Below, piece by piece: positions 35,578-49,129 of a stretch of 64,000 nucleotides of DNA. The notes below the pieces were generated by a model, which saw only the letters and a list, made by a program, of their open reading frames with translations, made no database searches and was not told where the DNA came from. This DNA is from Filosporella fistucella (taxonomy: Eukaryota > Ascomycota > Leotiomycetes > Helotiales), in assembly GCA_030077755.1 (NCBI GenBank), contig JAQJZZ010000005.1:1922001-1986000 (forward strand), written 5' to 3'. The position numbers and the translations under genes were made by a program. How positions within the stretch are numbered: position 1 is the stretch's first letter; each line of letters opens with the position of its first letter.

Positions 35578-35829
35578 CGTAAATATGCAATGTAAGTTTG
35601 TTGCTGGAGGTAAAAAAAAAAAGTTGCAGAAAGTGAACATAATTTCTAAGGCTACGTTCTCGCTTGGGCCTTCCCGCCTCAGCCAAGATTCACATCGTGT
35701 TACGAGGTCAAAGGTTGAATCCCCCCACCATATTGCGCCGCAACATCTCACAGCTGCCTTGTGTGAAGAGCAACCTGTCAACTGCACGCCTCTCCCTCAC
35801 GGTGGTGATACCTCTTCATAGCCCTCCAG
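35578..35829. promoter_or_regulatory. Shared divergent promoter of TSR3 and GGA
   Basis: 252 bases between two outward-facing ATGs. It must contain both promoters and leaders. It has an A-rich run (gtaaaaaaaaaaag) near 35610 and CAACATCTCACAG near 35743, but no clear TATA box. The arrangement is seen directly; co-regulation is inference. Confidence 0.6.
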
Positions 35830-37959
35830 ATGGAGGCAGCGTCTGCGAGAATGGCGGCCAGAGACCGCTTTGGCGCCATGGGAGATTCAGGGCCATCTCC
35901 TCTGCAACGATACATTCAACAAGCCTGCAGTCCGGAGAACTTCGAACCCAATCTAGCAGTAAACCTCGAAATAGCTGATCTGATCAACTCAAAGAAAGGA
36001 AATGCGCCGAGAGAGGCGGCTGTGTCGATCGTCAATTATATCAACCACCGAAACCCCAATGTTTCTCTACTAGCTCTCAGCTTGTTGGACATTTGTGTCA
36101 AGAACTGCGGATACCCATTTCATCTACAAATCAGTACAAAGGAGTTTCTCAATGAGCTCGTGCGAAGATTTCCGGAGAGACCTCCTATCAGACCTACAAG
36201 AGTGCAGATGAAAATCCTAGAGGCAATTGAGGAATGGAGGGGCACAATATGTCAGACTTCACGATACAAAGAGGACCTAGGGTTCATTCGGGATATGCAT
36301 AGACTTTTGAGTTATAAGGGATATGTATTTCCCGAGGTCAGAAGGGAAGATGCAGCGGTGTTAAATCCAAGTGATGTGAGTTCTCCAGGCAGCAATGTTA
36401 GCATTTACTAATGATAGAATACAGAATCTCAAATCCGCGGAAGAGATGGAAGAAGAGGAGAAAGCAGCACAATCTGCCAAATTACAAGAATTGATTCGAC
36501 GTGGCGGCCCTGAAGACCTACAAGAGGCGAATCGTTTGATGAAAATCATGGCAGGATATGATACCCGGCAGAAGACCGATTATCGAGCAAAGGCAGCCGA
36601 GGAAGTCGGAAAAGTTCAGCAAAAAGCTAGGCTGCTGGAAGAGCGATTAGAGTCGTTCAAACCTGGGGATGTAATGACTGAAGGAGACGTTTACGAGGAA
36701 CTGGCTTCAGCACTTCAGAGTGCTCATCCGAAAATCCAGAGAATGTGTGAAGAAGAATCGGATGATCATGAAGCCGTGGCCAAGCTATTGGAAATCAACG
36801 ATAGCATACATCGAACAGTGGAACGATATAAACTCATGAAGAAGGGAGATGTGGATGCTGCATCTAAGATTGCCAAGGGTACTCTTGGGACGAGCACAGG
36901 TGTGAGCAAAAACGCCGATAATGAGCTATCATTGATTGACTTCGATGGCGAAACTGAAGCCAACAACACAAATGGAAGCAGTTCGGCTCCGCCAGCGGGA
37001 AGTCAACCCGGAGGTCTTGAAGATGATCTGCTGGGACTTTCTATGGGTGACAGCACGTTTGGCCAGGGTGGTGGTATTTCACTTGGATTTGGCAGCAATA
37101 CGAGTAAGTAGATTGAATTTTCATCGTATTCTTGCTAATTTTTATAGACTTACCTGGTCCTGCATTAATATCATCAACATCGGAGCACAGTACAGCCAGA
37201 GGGCCAACACCGACTAGATCCCCAGCACCACAACCTCTCTCAAAACCAGACTATTCCTCCTTTTCTGCTTTTGGGTCGAATCACCCCACATCCAAATCCA
37301 CAACACCACAGCCGTCACTATTCCAACAACAGCAGGCTCAACAGCAAGCAGCTGCAGCAAAGCAAGCGCCATCCATTGATCCTTTTGCTGCCCTGAGCTC
37401 ACCTATCAGATCATCAACTCCTCAACAACCTCAACCTTCTATGTTTGATTTTGCCAGTGCCCATACCCCAGCTCCTGCGCCAGCTCCGCCTGCTGCCGAC
37501 GACGATGAGTGGGCTTTCTCATCGGCTTTACCAGAGGGCTTGCCAGCTTCGAATACCATTGCCGTCAGCAATACAGCTCTCAGCATATCTTTACATGCTA
37601 CCCGGGAATCTCCTACGCCCTCGATTATCACGATGTCCATAACCTTTTCAAGCAAATCAGATCAACCAATATCTGAGCTTACATTCATGGCAGCAGTGAC
37701 TAAAGTAAGCATTCATACTAGCGGCGAGTACTAAGGAGCGTTGCTGACCACGATATAGGGATACTCTTTGAAACTACAACCACAAACAGGGCGCAGATTA
37801 CAGCCTCATGAGCAAGCTGGTGTGAAGCAGGTGATCTACTTAAATGGAGTTGAGCAAGGAAAGGGTGATTCAGTGAAGCTTAGATGGAAAGCGAGCTATA
37901 AACTTGGGGCACAGCCAGTGAACGAGCAAGGAGAGATATCATCTCTTGGTATATCATGA
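35830..37959 (+). CDS. GGA-type clathrin adaptor (VHS-GAT-GAE)
   Basis: Four exons: 35830-36375, 36425-37103, 37148-37704, 37759-37959; 660 residues. Residues about 20-165 form the VHS domain (YIQQACSPENFEPNLAVNLE, KNCGYPFHLQISTKEFLNEL). Residues about 200-320 form the GAT domain that binds Arf-GTP and ubiquitin (LIRRGGPEDLQEANRLMKIM, KARLLEERLESFKPGD). A Gln/Pro/Ser-rich hinge follows, holding LIDFD and DLLGL clathrin-box-like motifs. The C-terminus is the gamma-adaptin ear (SITFSSKSDQPISELTFMAA). GGA proteins sort cargo at the trans-Golgi network towards endosomes and vacuole. The first intron's acceptor is the TACAG at 36424; the earlier GATAG would shift the frame. Yeast has two paralogues (GGA1/2); which one this matches cannot be told. 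Confidence 0.94.
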
Positions 37960-39766
<1,807 letters not shown>

Positions 39767-41030
39767 ATGGATGCCATTTGTACAAGAGTCATGTAGCTAG
39801 ACTGGAATCTAATGAAGATTGTCCATGACGCTTTCCATTTGTTCAATGTGATGAGCATATTTCTAGACACGATAACTTGAGCAGGGGAGTACTTGTTGGC
39901 AACTCAGGAACGAGAAAGCTTCTATTGTACCAGTGCCTTCATGGACGGTACATAGTCTTGGGTTCGTAGTTTGACCGCAAGAAGGTTTTCGTTGGCTGCC
40001 ATCTTCCCTCACTTTCCAGCCACAGACACGCTCACTTAACAGCAAGAATCTTCTCCCCATTCTTTTCCTGCAAGGTCAAGGAAATGTCTTTCCAGGATCA
40101 TGCCCAACCTTCGCATATCCGACTCGCAAGAAGAATAGAACTTGCTTAAAACATTCCTTCCTGGCAGCTGCATGCTCCTCCTACAAACCAATGGTAATGC
40201 GCTCCAAACCTGTAAACGATGCTTTGCTAATTCAAGTGAGGTGCAGGAAAAGATTCGAAATTGTGTAATCATCAACACCGCATTTGAATGGAACAGAACA
40301 CCATTAGTCAGAGAAATCGGCCACGATGACAGAGAGTCGATTCATCCTGAGGAGACGGCTGCTTTTGAGGTTGATGTCCCTAGAAATATCAGACATTTGA
40401 TCTACTGGGTGAGTTGTAATATTGGCAGGATGAATCGTCTATGCTCAGTACGCTGGTTTGTGTGAACAGGTTATAGGAACATAAAGAAAAGCAATGAGTC
40501 CTTCATACTTGAGGACAGTTGCACAATCTTGATTGCACCAATACCTAGCCACTGATACTAGTGTTTTGAAACCCTCTCTCTTACTCCATCTAGAACCCAT
40601 GAGTAAGGAGAAAACTTCCCCGTGATACATGAGATCCAAACCCAAGATTTTAATATACTCCTTCGTCTTCATCTTTCTGAATCCCATCTGGCTAGAGGTG
40701 TCGAATACGAACGGAACACTTTCTTAAACTGCTTCGACTTCTCCCAAAGGCTTGTTTAATTATTTCTAGGGGACTTCAAAGCAAGGTGGATATTCAGCTA
40801 TAGCTAAGGCAGTGAAGGTGGAAGGATAATTAGTGAGGATTTTCAGGCGGGTCTTGACGGGCAGAGTCTTGTAGCTTGCGGCTACGGTGGGAGGACTGGA
40901 AAAATGAATTAGTACACTCGTTGCGAAATGAATTCCGGTCTTTGTTTGAGCTCATTTGCTATATATTAGTGAAGAGGATGCGCTGTGAGGTACGTACGCC
41001 AAGGGAGGGTTGATTAGCAGAAGCGGTAGT
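39767..41030. other. Intergenic region
   Basis: About 1.26 kb. The plus-strand frame at 40142-40465 has some protein-like composition (EETAAFEVDVPRNIRHLIYW) but no family, splice or start support; it may be an F-box-family remnant. The right end leads into a tandem repeat. Confidence 0.35.
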
Positions 41031-41385
41031 AGTGAATACGCGCCATCGTCCTAGCATATAGTCAGGGGCTCGCTTATCCTTCGGGCATCGGGATACCTTA
41101 GTACTCTGCCCAGTTGTAATAAAGGATAAAGAGGCTGATAGCAGTGAATATTCGCCTCATCATTCCTGCAAACGGTCAGGGGCTCGCTTATTGTTCGCGC
41201 ATTGGTTATAATGAAGGGCAAAGATGCCTGTATCAGTGAATACGCGCCATCATCCTAGCATATGGCCAGGGGGCTCGCTTCACGCATCGGGACACCATGA
41301 CACTTTCGTTCGCTACAATAAGAGACAAAGTATTAGTGAATACGCGCTATCGTCCTAGCATATGGCCAGGGGCTCGCTTATTTTA
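41031..41385. repeat. Tandem array of about four 92-112 bp units
   Basis: Units begin AGTGAATACGCGCCATC at about 41031, 41143, 41235 and 41335, continue with CCTAGCATATGGCCAGGGG and CTCGCTTAT, and then diverge. Spacing is 112, 92 and 100 bases. Copy 2 is the most diverged. Not coding. The reverse complement contains ATAAGCGAGCCCCTGG. Confidence 0.85.
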
Positions 41386-41532
41386 TGGTAAGCGTTTGAC
41401 GGCTTTTAGAGAGGGGCACTTTGTGATAAAGGACATAGCACGAAGTATAGCAAGTCTGGCAGATATATCTTCTATTTGTAGCCTCCTACTAGAAGATCAT
41501 TAAAAAGGGTGCCGCAAACACGCGTACGCGTT

Positions 41533-42491
41533 TCATTCATCAGCCTTTGACGATATTGGCACCACCCGGACCTCCCAGCTCAAAATCACCTTTCCAGGAA
41601 TATGTTCAGTCACCACTCTACCCAATTGAAGGCGGCGTGCAGCCTCAGTCAAGCACAATCGTCGGCCATCACTATCATCGTCCCGAACAACCACTGAGAG
41701 ATGATATAGTCCAACGAGTGAAGCTCCACTAACCCAGGAAAGGTACTCGAAAAGGTTCTCATAGGAATGGGTAGCGTCTTGCGAACGGGGCTCGTAGTAG
41801 TGCTCAGTGAGATCGATGGTGATGGCGGACAGTCTGCTTATGTATGTGGGGCGGCTTGCCTTGAATGCGATGCCCCTGGGCTGGTTAGTGATGCGTTTTC
41901 ACAGGCGGATGAATGAAATGAGATGCAAGAGCACATGATTACAAGAACGAAAGTGTTAAGGACGGCCAGATCCTCTCATTTGTTGTTCTGAGTACGTGTC
42001 TGAGGGAGGACAACTTACTTTCTGTAGTTGATGCAGAGATATTTGATCTTGAGGTAGTCGCTGATCTTCATCTTCTTGAGGGCAGCCTCGCTGGCGGAGG
42101 TAAGCACAAATGTACTTTCTCGTTGCACGGACTTGGCTTCGATATAGGCTTTGGTGATTTGTCCTTCCTCCTTTAAAGCCTGAAGGAGTGGCGGATCTCG
42201 CTGGGTTGGTGACGGTGCGAGAGACGGACCGCAGTACGAGAGAATCTTGAGGCGAATCTCGGCCGGCATGGTGTTGTAGCTAGTAGGCATTGTGGCTTGA
42301 CTAGGGAAAGGAGGGTCAGTGGATTTCTTTGTCAATTGAACCTTTGCATCTTCTGCTTCAGATTGTAGAGCATACAAAGCAAGAGGGAAAACGTGTTCAA
42401 GGGATTCCCTTTGAGGGGGATGCAAGGCTGGTAGAGGCCTAGGGGATATCTTCTTGATACTAGTCTTCTGAGTGAAAACTAGATTGAGCAT
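41533..42491 (-). CDS. F-box-like domain protein of unknown target
   Basis: Two exons: 42019-42491 and 41533-41875; the intron (143 bp) has a CACTAAC branch site and the phase agrees; 271 residues. A shorter start at 42290 (MPTSYNTMPAEIRLKILSYC) would give 204 residues and places an F-box-like motif at the very N-terminus, which is how many fungal relatives begin; I keep the longer frame as annotated but think the shorter is possible. The middle (TSASEAALKKMKISDYL) is helical. The second exon encodes RPTYISRLSAITIDLTEHYY and ends in LSWEVRVVPISSKADE. No substrate-binding repeats are visible. It may recruit a target to an SCF ubiquitin ligase, but that is inference. A tandem repeat lies about 150 bp beyond its stop. 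Confidence 0.65.
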
Positions 42492-43208
42492 GGCTAAGAG
42501 ACACCGTAGCACATCTTTTCATGGTAGATGATCTCATCATCATTCCGTGTAATGATAGCTGGATGCGTATCGGATAGTGCTCAACCCTACAAGAAGAGTC
42601 CAAAGATAGACGCTGCATTTTTGCCATAGCTACTATGAGCCAAATAGGGGCTGTGTGATAGTTCTGGGTACATACCAGAGCAAGGAAGTTTCTTGTCGTT
42701 GCGTTGTCAAGTTTGAGATGGAAGGAGTTTATCTGCTAGCTACAAGTACACAAAGAAGAGCCCACCATTCACTCTGTGGCAGCCCCGCTGAAATTGACTG
42801 GCCGCCAGAGAGAAAATCTGCGTTTAAAGTAAACAAGTAATCCAATGTGTTTTGTAAAGATGGGTAAACACATAAGTAACTTAGCAGCAGACAGAATGAC
42901 CAGCAGACAAGTCTCCTGTCACTTATAAGCCCTATAATAATTCTTGTTCAGAGATTACTATTGATTGCCTATCCTCCTACCCTAAAGTATGAAAGTCTGC
43001 ATCTACTACAAACAACATGCTGAAAAGATACCACAATTCTTACTCTCTGTCTCCTAGAACCACCACCAGAAAGGAAACTCACTCTTTCCCCAGAACGACT
43101 CATCCTTACTGAATTGATAGCCTTCCCGTTGTCTCCTCTCCTCTGCCAGGTAGTCGATCTCTCCATAATCATCCTGGGCATCATCTCACCCCTTCTAACT
43201 CCTTGCCT
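42492..43208. other. Intergenic region
   Basis: About 720 bases with no supported gene; only short frames on both strands. Confidence 0.4.
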
Positions 43209-44414
43209 CTATCTAAAATACCCCTCTGAATCCCACATTCTTTTCACAGCTTGCAATTTCCTCTAGTTGCCTCCAAAATAAGCTCTTTCATACTCTGTTT
43301 GGCGGAGTGGTTCATGAGGGAAATTTACAAAGGCTGCTCTGTTTAAAATAGAGAAGGGACGGGGTGCTTGTGAGACTGGGTGAGGAAAGAACGCAATTCT
43401 TTCTTTGCATAGGAATCATCCCCTTGGATTTGAATGTAGGCAAGATGAGTATCTTCTCTCCAGCAGAAGGCAGTAGCACGTTTCGCGCGCCGGGAAGCTG
43501 CACCACCGGTGTGAATGAATGTGCAGGAAGCGTGGACTTTCTGATTTATGTAATCTTGACAAAAGAGCTTCAAAAAACGGGACATAACGGAAGTTATGGC
43601 TTCCATTTTCTTGGCATCTGTAAGGTTGAATGCAAAGGAAGAAAAGATGGTCCATGATTTTGCTTCGGGGGCAGAAATTTGTTTATCTTCTTTCCATTGT
43701 TCTGGGATGGACTCCATAAGCCACTGAGATGATTTCTGGACTTTGGTGCAGATTGCGAAGAAGGAGGCTAGTTCCTTGTTCTGGATCTTGGATTTGATTT
43801 CTTGGTCGTAGGCTTCTTTACTGCCGTCATAATAAGCTGTGAACCGACCACCCATCTGGAGATTTGGGAGACGGTGGTCGAAATCCCAGGTACTATCGAT
43901 GGCCATCCGATCTGACCATGTTTGGCGATAGAAGCTTTGCATGGTTGAGATAAGTAGATCATCGGACGAATTTGCATCATTGGATTCAGGATAGCATGCG
44001 AACCGACCAGATACTACTAATCCGTCATCAGTCTTCACCTTCGACACCTTCATTTTCGACCCGACTACAAATCCGAAGTTTCCACTTCCAGCGCCACATA
44101 GCGCCCGGAAGAACTTCCCTTTATCTGAGTCTGGGTCGTCAGTAGCTTTGACCGTGACTACGCAGCCGGCAGCAGTGACTATTGTAGCTTCAAGTAAGTT
44201 ATCACAACCCATACCCAATGCATCCATGTCGAGCTTGACTTTGTTCATTCTCCAAAGATCGAGCAAAAAGCCGCCATAAGCGCTGGATGAGCCGGTGTAA
44301 GAGTGACCGCCATTCTTGATGGTGACAGGTATGCCAACAGGTTCCGCGCTGAATGACTACCTCGACTTGAGCAACATTCTGTGGCTGCACGACATACAAT
44401 TGCCTTGCGAAACG
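43209..44414 (-). pseudogene. Broken FAD-linked (BBE-type) oxidase
   Basis: Family features: RFARQLYVVQPQNVAQVEVV, then in the next frame VTIKNGGHSYTGSSSAYGG (the HSYTG flavinylation region), LACDNL-like GMGCDNLLEATIVTAAG, LCGAGSGNFGFVVG, ATAFCWREDTH and AFVNFPHEPLRQ. Lesions seen directly: a frame change near 44340 (QRGT in one frame, VGIPVTIKN in the next); after KLDMDA the usual segment of about 60 residues before the CDNL motif is missing; another frame change near 43346; and a TAG at 43263-43265 inside AYFGGN/RKLQAVKRMWD. No clear N-terminal exon or signal peptide remains. An intact relative would be a secreted flavin enzyme oxidising alcohols, sugars or alkaloid-like substrates. The long open centre (43343-44266) suggests recent decay. 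Restoration is not attempted. Confidence 0.75.
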
Positions 44415-45103
44415 ATAAATAAGATTATTTTGACGATGGAGCGTTGGTATGGCTCTTCACCAAGGGCGAATACTGGTATGTTCAGTGATTTTGGTTTGTT
44501 GATATTTCGCAGAAAGAGCTGTTTGCTTCCTTCTCGTGCTAGGCCGTTTTATGGTACTGGCTTTTCTACCAGCGCCTTTTCGGAACCCCATTTTTGTTGC
44601 GTTGATTTGTTCGAATACTTCCTGCTACTGCACTGCACTTGCAGGATGGTCTTGATTTACTCACAGCTTATTTTTGCAAATTATTTGTTTATTTGGACAA
44701 GATCGCTGGGAGATTTACGAAGGTATTATGAGCAGGAAAGATGACAAAGGGACTACGTCGAGTTTATTCGTTATCAAAGAAAAAGGATCTACTCTATCTC
44801 GCACCCGAAGACTACACCCACAGAACAAAGAAAATATTTTTATCATCGGAGAATGGATTGGTTACCGGATCCACCTCATGGAGCTTTGCTGCAAACATGA
44901 ATTGATGCTTTCAAACTCAGGAGTCGAGAAATCGCATGAAAAGCACGAGCAGGGGCTGAGAAGTCAAGAAACTCGCTGCTCAACACAGTTTTGATGCTAT
45001 ACTTCTACTCATCTAGTCGAGTATATTATTGTTTTTCAAGGTCGACGGCTAATTTGGAACACGATTACTGGAACGCATGTCTATATATGTGCAATGTGCT
45101 AAC
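44415..45103. other. Intergenic region
   Basis: About 690 bases. It may hold the lost 5' part of the neighbouring oxidase pseudogene, but no reading frame is convincing. Frames on the plus strand (44316-44744) are shadows of non-coding sequence. Confidence 0.35.
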
Positions 45104-46697
45104 TCAAGTAATAAACCATCCAGGTCCGTATAACACACATATTAAGGATGCTATCACACTAAACAATCCCCTAAATTCAAGCGGCCGGACTGAGAACGAA
45201 GCCGCGCTCTTCGGACTTGCTGTGACGGTAACAGTATAACCTGCCACCGAGGCACTTGCCGTAGAACTGTGTCCATTCCCACCAGCGCCAAGAACAGTAG
45301 CCGTCGCAGTACCCCTCGCACTACTTGCTACACCACTGACTTTCGGTATACCTGTAGCACTAGCTTGGAACTCGACGATACTGGTAGTTGAAGAATTGAA
45401 ATTTGTTTGCGCCATTGCGATCAAGTTATTCTGTAAGTCATACACAATATATGCTGATCGGAGGAATGAGTCGCCAAGAACAGTAATTGTGTCGCCCCCA
45501 GCTTCTATTCCAAAGATACATGCTTTGGCGAATGGTAATTTGAGAGCTGCGGTGTAGCTGCTTGTGTAACCGCCGGGCATGTCATATATGAGTTCGCTGA
45601 CTGAGACTCTGATAACGACGCCTAAATCGCTGCCGAAACCATAATCAAAAGTCATTCCCGGTTTATCGTCCCGTATACTACAATCCACAAATGTTCGTCC
45701 GCTCTGGTTGCTGTCATCATACGCATTGATGAATTGGTACAGAGGGTCAATAACCCGTTTCGGGAGATACGAAATGGTAGTGCCAGAATCGAGCACTGCA
45801 GGCTCTTTATATGATGCTGTAGTGAAATTTGTAGTATTTCCTGCTTGATCGGTAATTCCAAGGGAGGTCATTGCCACTGCAAGTTCAGCGTATGCAAGAG
45901 TTCCATTTCTTCTCTTAGATACCACTACAGGTAACTCCACTAGACTCCCGATATATTTGTCCGAATCGAGTCCTCCAAAAATTATCGAGCCAGTGGATGA
46001 CTTCAGATCGTCCAAGTATAAACTATATGCCTTCGAATTGATCAAACCCTGACTGAACATACTGTCGATGATACTAGGATATGTGGTGGGATTTTTTCCC
46101 GAATTCGAAGCTTGGTTGGCAGTGTATCCAATTCCAAGAATACCAGTTTCGAGAGTCAGATTATGTGCTAGACCAATCTGCAATGCCTTTATCGTGGCTC
46201 CACCAATGCTGAATGTCTCCGAAACATAATCCCCAACCGCGGCGCTTTGATCCGCATACAGAATACCAAATTTATTTCGTCCAAGCGTCTTGAAGGTCGA
46301 TGATTTTGTGTAGTCAACTGCAGATTGAATTAGCAGGCATTATGCAAGCAGGGGGAGAATAGTACACACAAGTACTTATACATCCACCATATCGATCTTG
46401 CAGATCAGAATCCACACATAGATCCGCATCAGCAGCAATAACCCAGACATCGCTGCTCCCAGTATCAATTGCCAAAGTAACAGTCTGCTCCGGTGTTCCA
46501 ACCTTGACCTCCGCAATGTAAGCTCCTCCCGTCAAATTATTTGCGAGGATCTCAGTAATTGTCCCCCGGGGGTTGAGATGCCTGGGGAGATGTCGCCCTT
46601 TGATCTTCGTGCTGAGCTCCGAATTTTTCGCGATATTAATAATGACAGTGGCGTATACACAGGAGCCCAACACGGCCCAGACCTTTCCAGGCCTCAT
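45104..46697 (-). CDS. Secreted, probably GPI-anchored aspartic protease (yapsin-like, A1)
   Basis: Two exons: 46370-46697 and 45104-46317; 513 residues. The donor GTGTGT at 46369 was chosen because it gives STFDYTKSSTFK, the expected pepsin-family sequence; a nearby GTACTT donor also keeps the frame. Catalytic motifs are LAIDTGSSDVWV (first Asp) and AVLDSGTTISYLP (second Asp). Further family features are VGTPEQTVTLA, SLYLDD, GSIIFGGLDSDKY and LGDSFLRSAYIVYD. The N-terminus is hydrophobic (VWAVLGSCVYATVIINIA), acting as signal peptide. The C-terminus has a Ser/Thr-rich stretch and a hydrophobic end (GLFSVIASLICVLY), fitting a GPI signal. Such enzymes process wall and secreted proteins at the cell surface. 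Intact. Confidence 0.9.
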
Positions 46698-48125
46698 ACT
46701 CCTGAAAGACTGTTGCAGAATATGTAGCTTATAGTCGCCTCTTTCCGATAACGTTGAGCGAGTAATGCCTACTGCTATTGCTGGTCAATCAACAATGTTA
46801 GAACGACCGGAGTCACCCTTACCATATAGTATTTCCCTGCCCTGTGATGGTGGCTTGGAATTTGGAGGTCTCAGATGAACGAGAACAGAATGAAATTTTT
46901 CACTTACCTGAGTGGCAGCATAAAGGAATGATTTACGACGCGACTCTTGGAATCATATTCGCCATAATACCGAGGAGCAATGTGATATTTGGTTGAGGTT
47001 GACGATCCTGCTCATTTTGCGCTAGCAAGATAAGGGTTAAGTCGAGATTGTCCATGGCTTGGGAATTATTGGCTTTCCGATAATCGAAATCAAGGATTTC
47101 CATATGATCGGTTGCAATTGCGTAGTGGCAGTGGCAAGATACTAAAAAGGGTGTGTGTCTCCATCTGCAATACATCGTCACAGTTGGCACACCAAGCTGC
47201 ATAATATTCCCTGTTAGCTCAAGGGCTTGGATGATTAGATCACATGACCTGGCATCTCAAGGTACTCGTCGAAAAAGAATATAAAAAGGCAATCGCATGT
47301 ATCAGTGTTATCCCTTCTCAAACTTCTACCCGTGGAAATTTAATTAAGCCCGAAAAGGAGAACTATCAGAGTATTTCTGAATCTCATTTACATTAAAAGG
47401 TCGGAGTCGCTATTTCGTGGGATTGATGGATATCACTCTCCCGGCACGGGCTAGACCTTATATTGCTTTCCTACTACGTACAGGGCGGAATAAATGTTAA
47501 AGGGTAAGGGCCAATACCTGGACGAGTTTGATGAATACAGACAGTTGATTCGTAAGTATGCCCCGAAGATACCGCGATGAGGGTGGCAATTACGTGACAT
47601 TTAACATTTATTTCGTCCTGTACGTAGTACCTCATTTTGACAACAGATATTCATGAGCTGATTGCTTCAGACTGGTTGAAAGCAGTAACGTATAAGGTGT
47701 GTAAAAAGAATATCGACTAGTATCATGAACAGAGTGAAACCTCAAATATCCACCACGACAAAAAGCGGAATCAATTATTTTCAAAGACGTAGTGTAAAGA
47801 ATCTAGCATCAATCCTCCAGCCCATTCTGCATCGAAACATACCCCAGCAATCTCTAACGCCATGATGCCGAGCAAGAATCATAAATCTAGACCACCTCCA
47901 TTCTGGTACAACCATAGCCATCATACTCGCTCGGAAAAGAAAAGCAAATGTGTCTGCAGCAATTTTGTAGCAAAGAAGCTACCTGATGAACTCTAGAGAA
48001 AACTAATCGCAACATGGGCGTATTCGTTCCACAGCAAAAGTTCTCCCTTATCTGCACCGAATGTGCCTAAGATGAGATGTGGAAAGAAGTGAAGGACAAT
48101 CATTGCTCAGATACATCCAAACCAT
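46698..48125. other. Intergenic region
   Basis: About 1.4 kb with short unsupported frames (for example 46933-47202). AT-rich in parts. No repeats or RNA genes recognised. Confidence 0.4.
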
Positions 48126-49129
48126 TCAACAACGAGCCGATCTATCCGGATTGTGTAGTCGAACCTCCAGCAGATCGTTGTGGTTGGTTAGTTGCGCCAG
48201 ATTGTACTGTATTTCGTGCATTTCGTGCTCTTCGTTCCTTTTTTGCCTTTCGTGCATTTTGTGCATTTCGGATTTCATCTCTGCTCTGACTTCATCAGCA
48301 TCTCGACGTTGGCGATCATTTTCAACGTGTTGGTGATCAACTTCAACGCTGCGGAGCTCTCTGAGGACTTCTCTGTTCCTCTCAGTGTCTTCTTCGCTTA
48401 TGTGTAGCCCGAGGCTTGGAAGTTCCTTCATTCTCACGATCAGCTTAGGCAGTCCAATTCGGTCCTCTCCAGGTGTCTCGTAGAGTTGTGGGTGCTTCTC
48501 CCAGTATTCATCCCGTAACTCCTCGTAGAGGAGCCTGTCAACGACCTTATGAACACCGTATGTCCCGGCATACAGGCGTGGGAATGCTCCAACACCAGGG
48601 ATGACTCGTTCGATCCTTTCAGGAAGGTTCTAAGCAAGTCATATAAGGTACGACAGCTGTATAGCGATAAGGGCGATAAGAGCCATGATGGCGGTGATGA
48701 CAGTTGTTAGGCGGACTCAGGGCAGACAACCTCAATCGCGGTATCAAGGGGAAGTGTGATTGGACCAACGCTGTTTCAATTCATGATACCAAAGTTCATG
48801 TTGTTGCCGACATTGACCAAGTAGGAAAAGGTGTGATGTCGAGTACGCTTGCAAGCGAGGCTCAAAGCGATGATGTTGATTTCATCCAACTGCTTTGTGA
48901 TACCATCAAAGACTTCGGTAGGCAGGGTTGAAAGATTTGGCCCTGTTTGAATGCTGCCGGACACTGCAAACCATGTTGTCGTAGTGGATGGCGCGGGTAC
49001 GATGAATGGGCTGAAATACTCTACCGGCTTGATAACGAGGAACCTGGCGAGCTTATCCTGCAGCAGCACCTGAGAATCTGAAGGAGATGACTTGGCGGCC
49101 TTGGCTGCCATTGCGATTTTGAAATACAT
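48126..49129 (-). pseudogene. F-box protein gene with a disrupted middle
   Basis: First part, from the ATG at 49129: MYFKIAMAAKAAKSS, then an F-box (LSTLPTEVFDGITKQLDEIN, ALSLACKRT), reaching a TGA after NMNFGIMN near 48779. The same frame then stays open briefly (NSVGPITLPLDTAIEVV) to a TAA. A second long frame starts near 48632 (NLPERIERVIPGVGAFPRLY, YGVHKVVDRLLYEELRDEYW) and runs to 48126, ending in a highly charged coiled coil (EMKSEMHKMHERQKRNEEHE). I found no intron with matching phase that joins the two: the CTTAG acceptor before the second part needs a phase-0 donor, and none suitable exists. So either an unusual splice or a real break. An intact form would be an SCF adaptor. Confidence 0.5.

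Noticed and set aside
40142..40465. Plus-strand frame of 107 codons
   Set aside because: No recognisable domain or intron structure; could be a gene fragment but cannot be supported.
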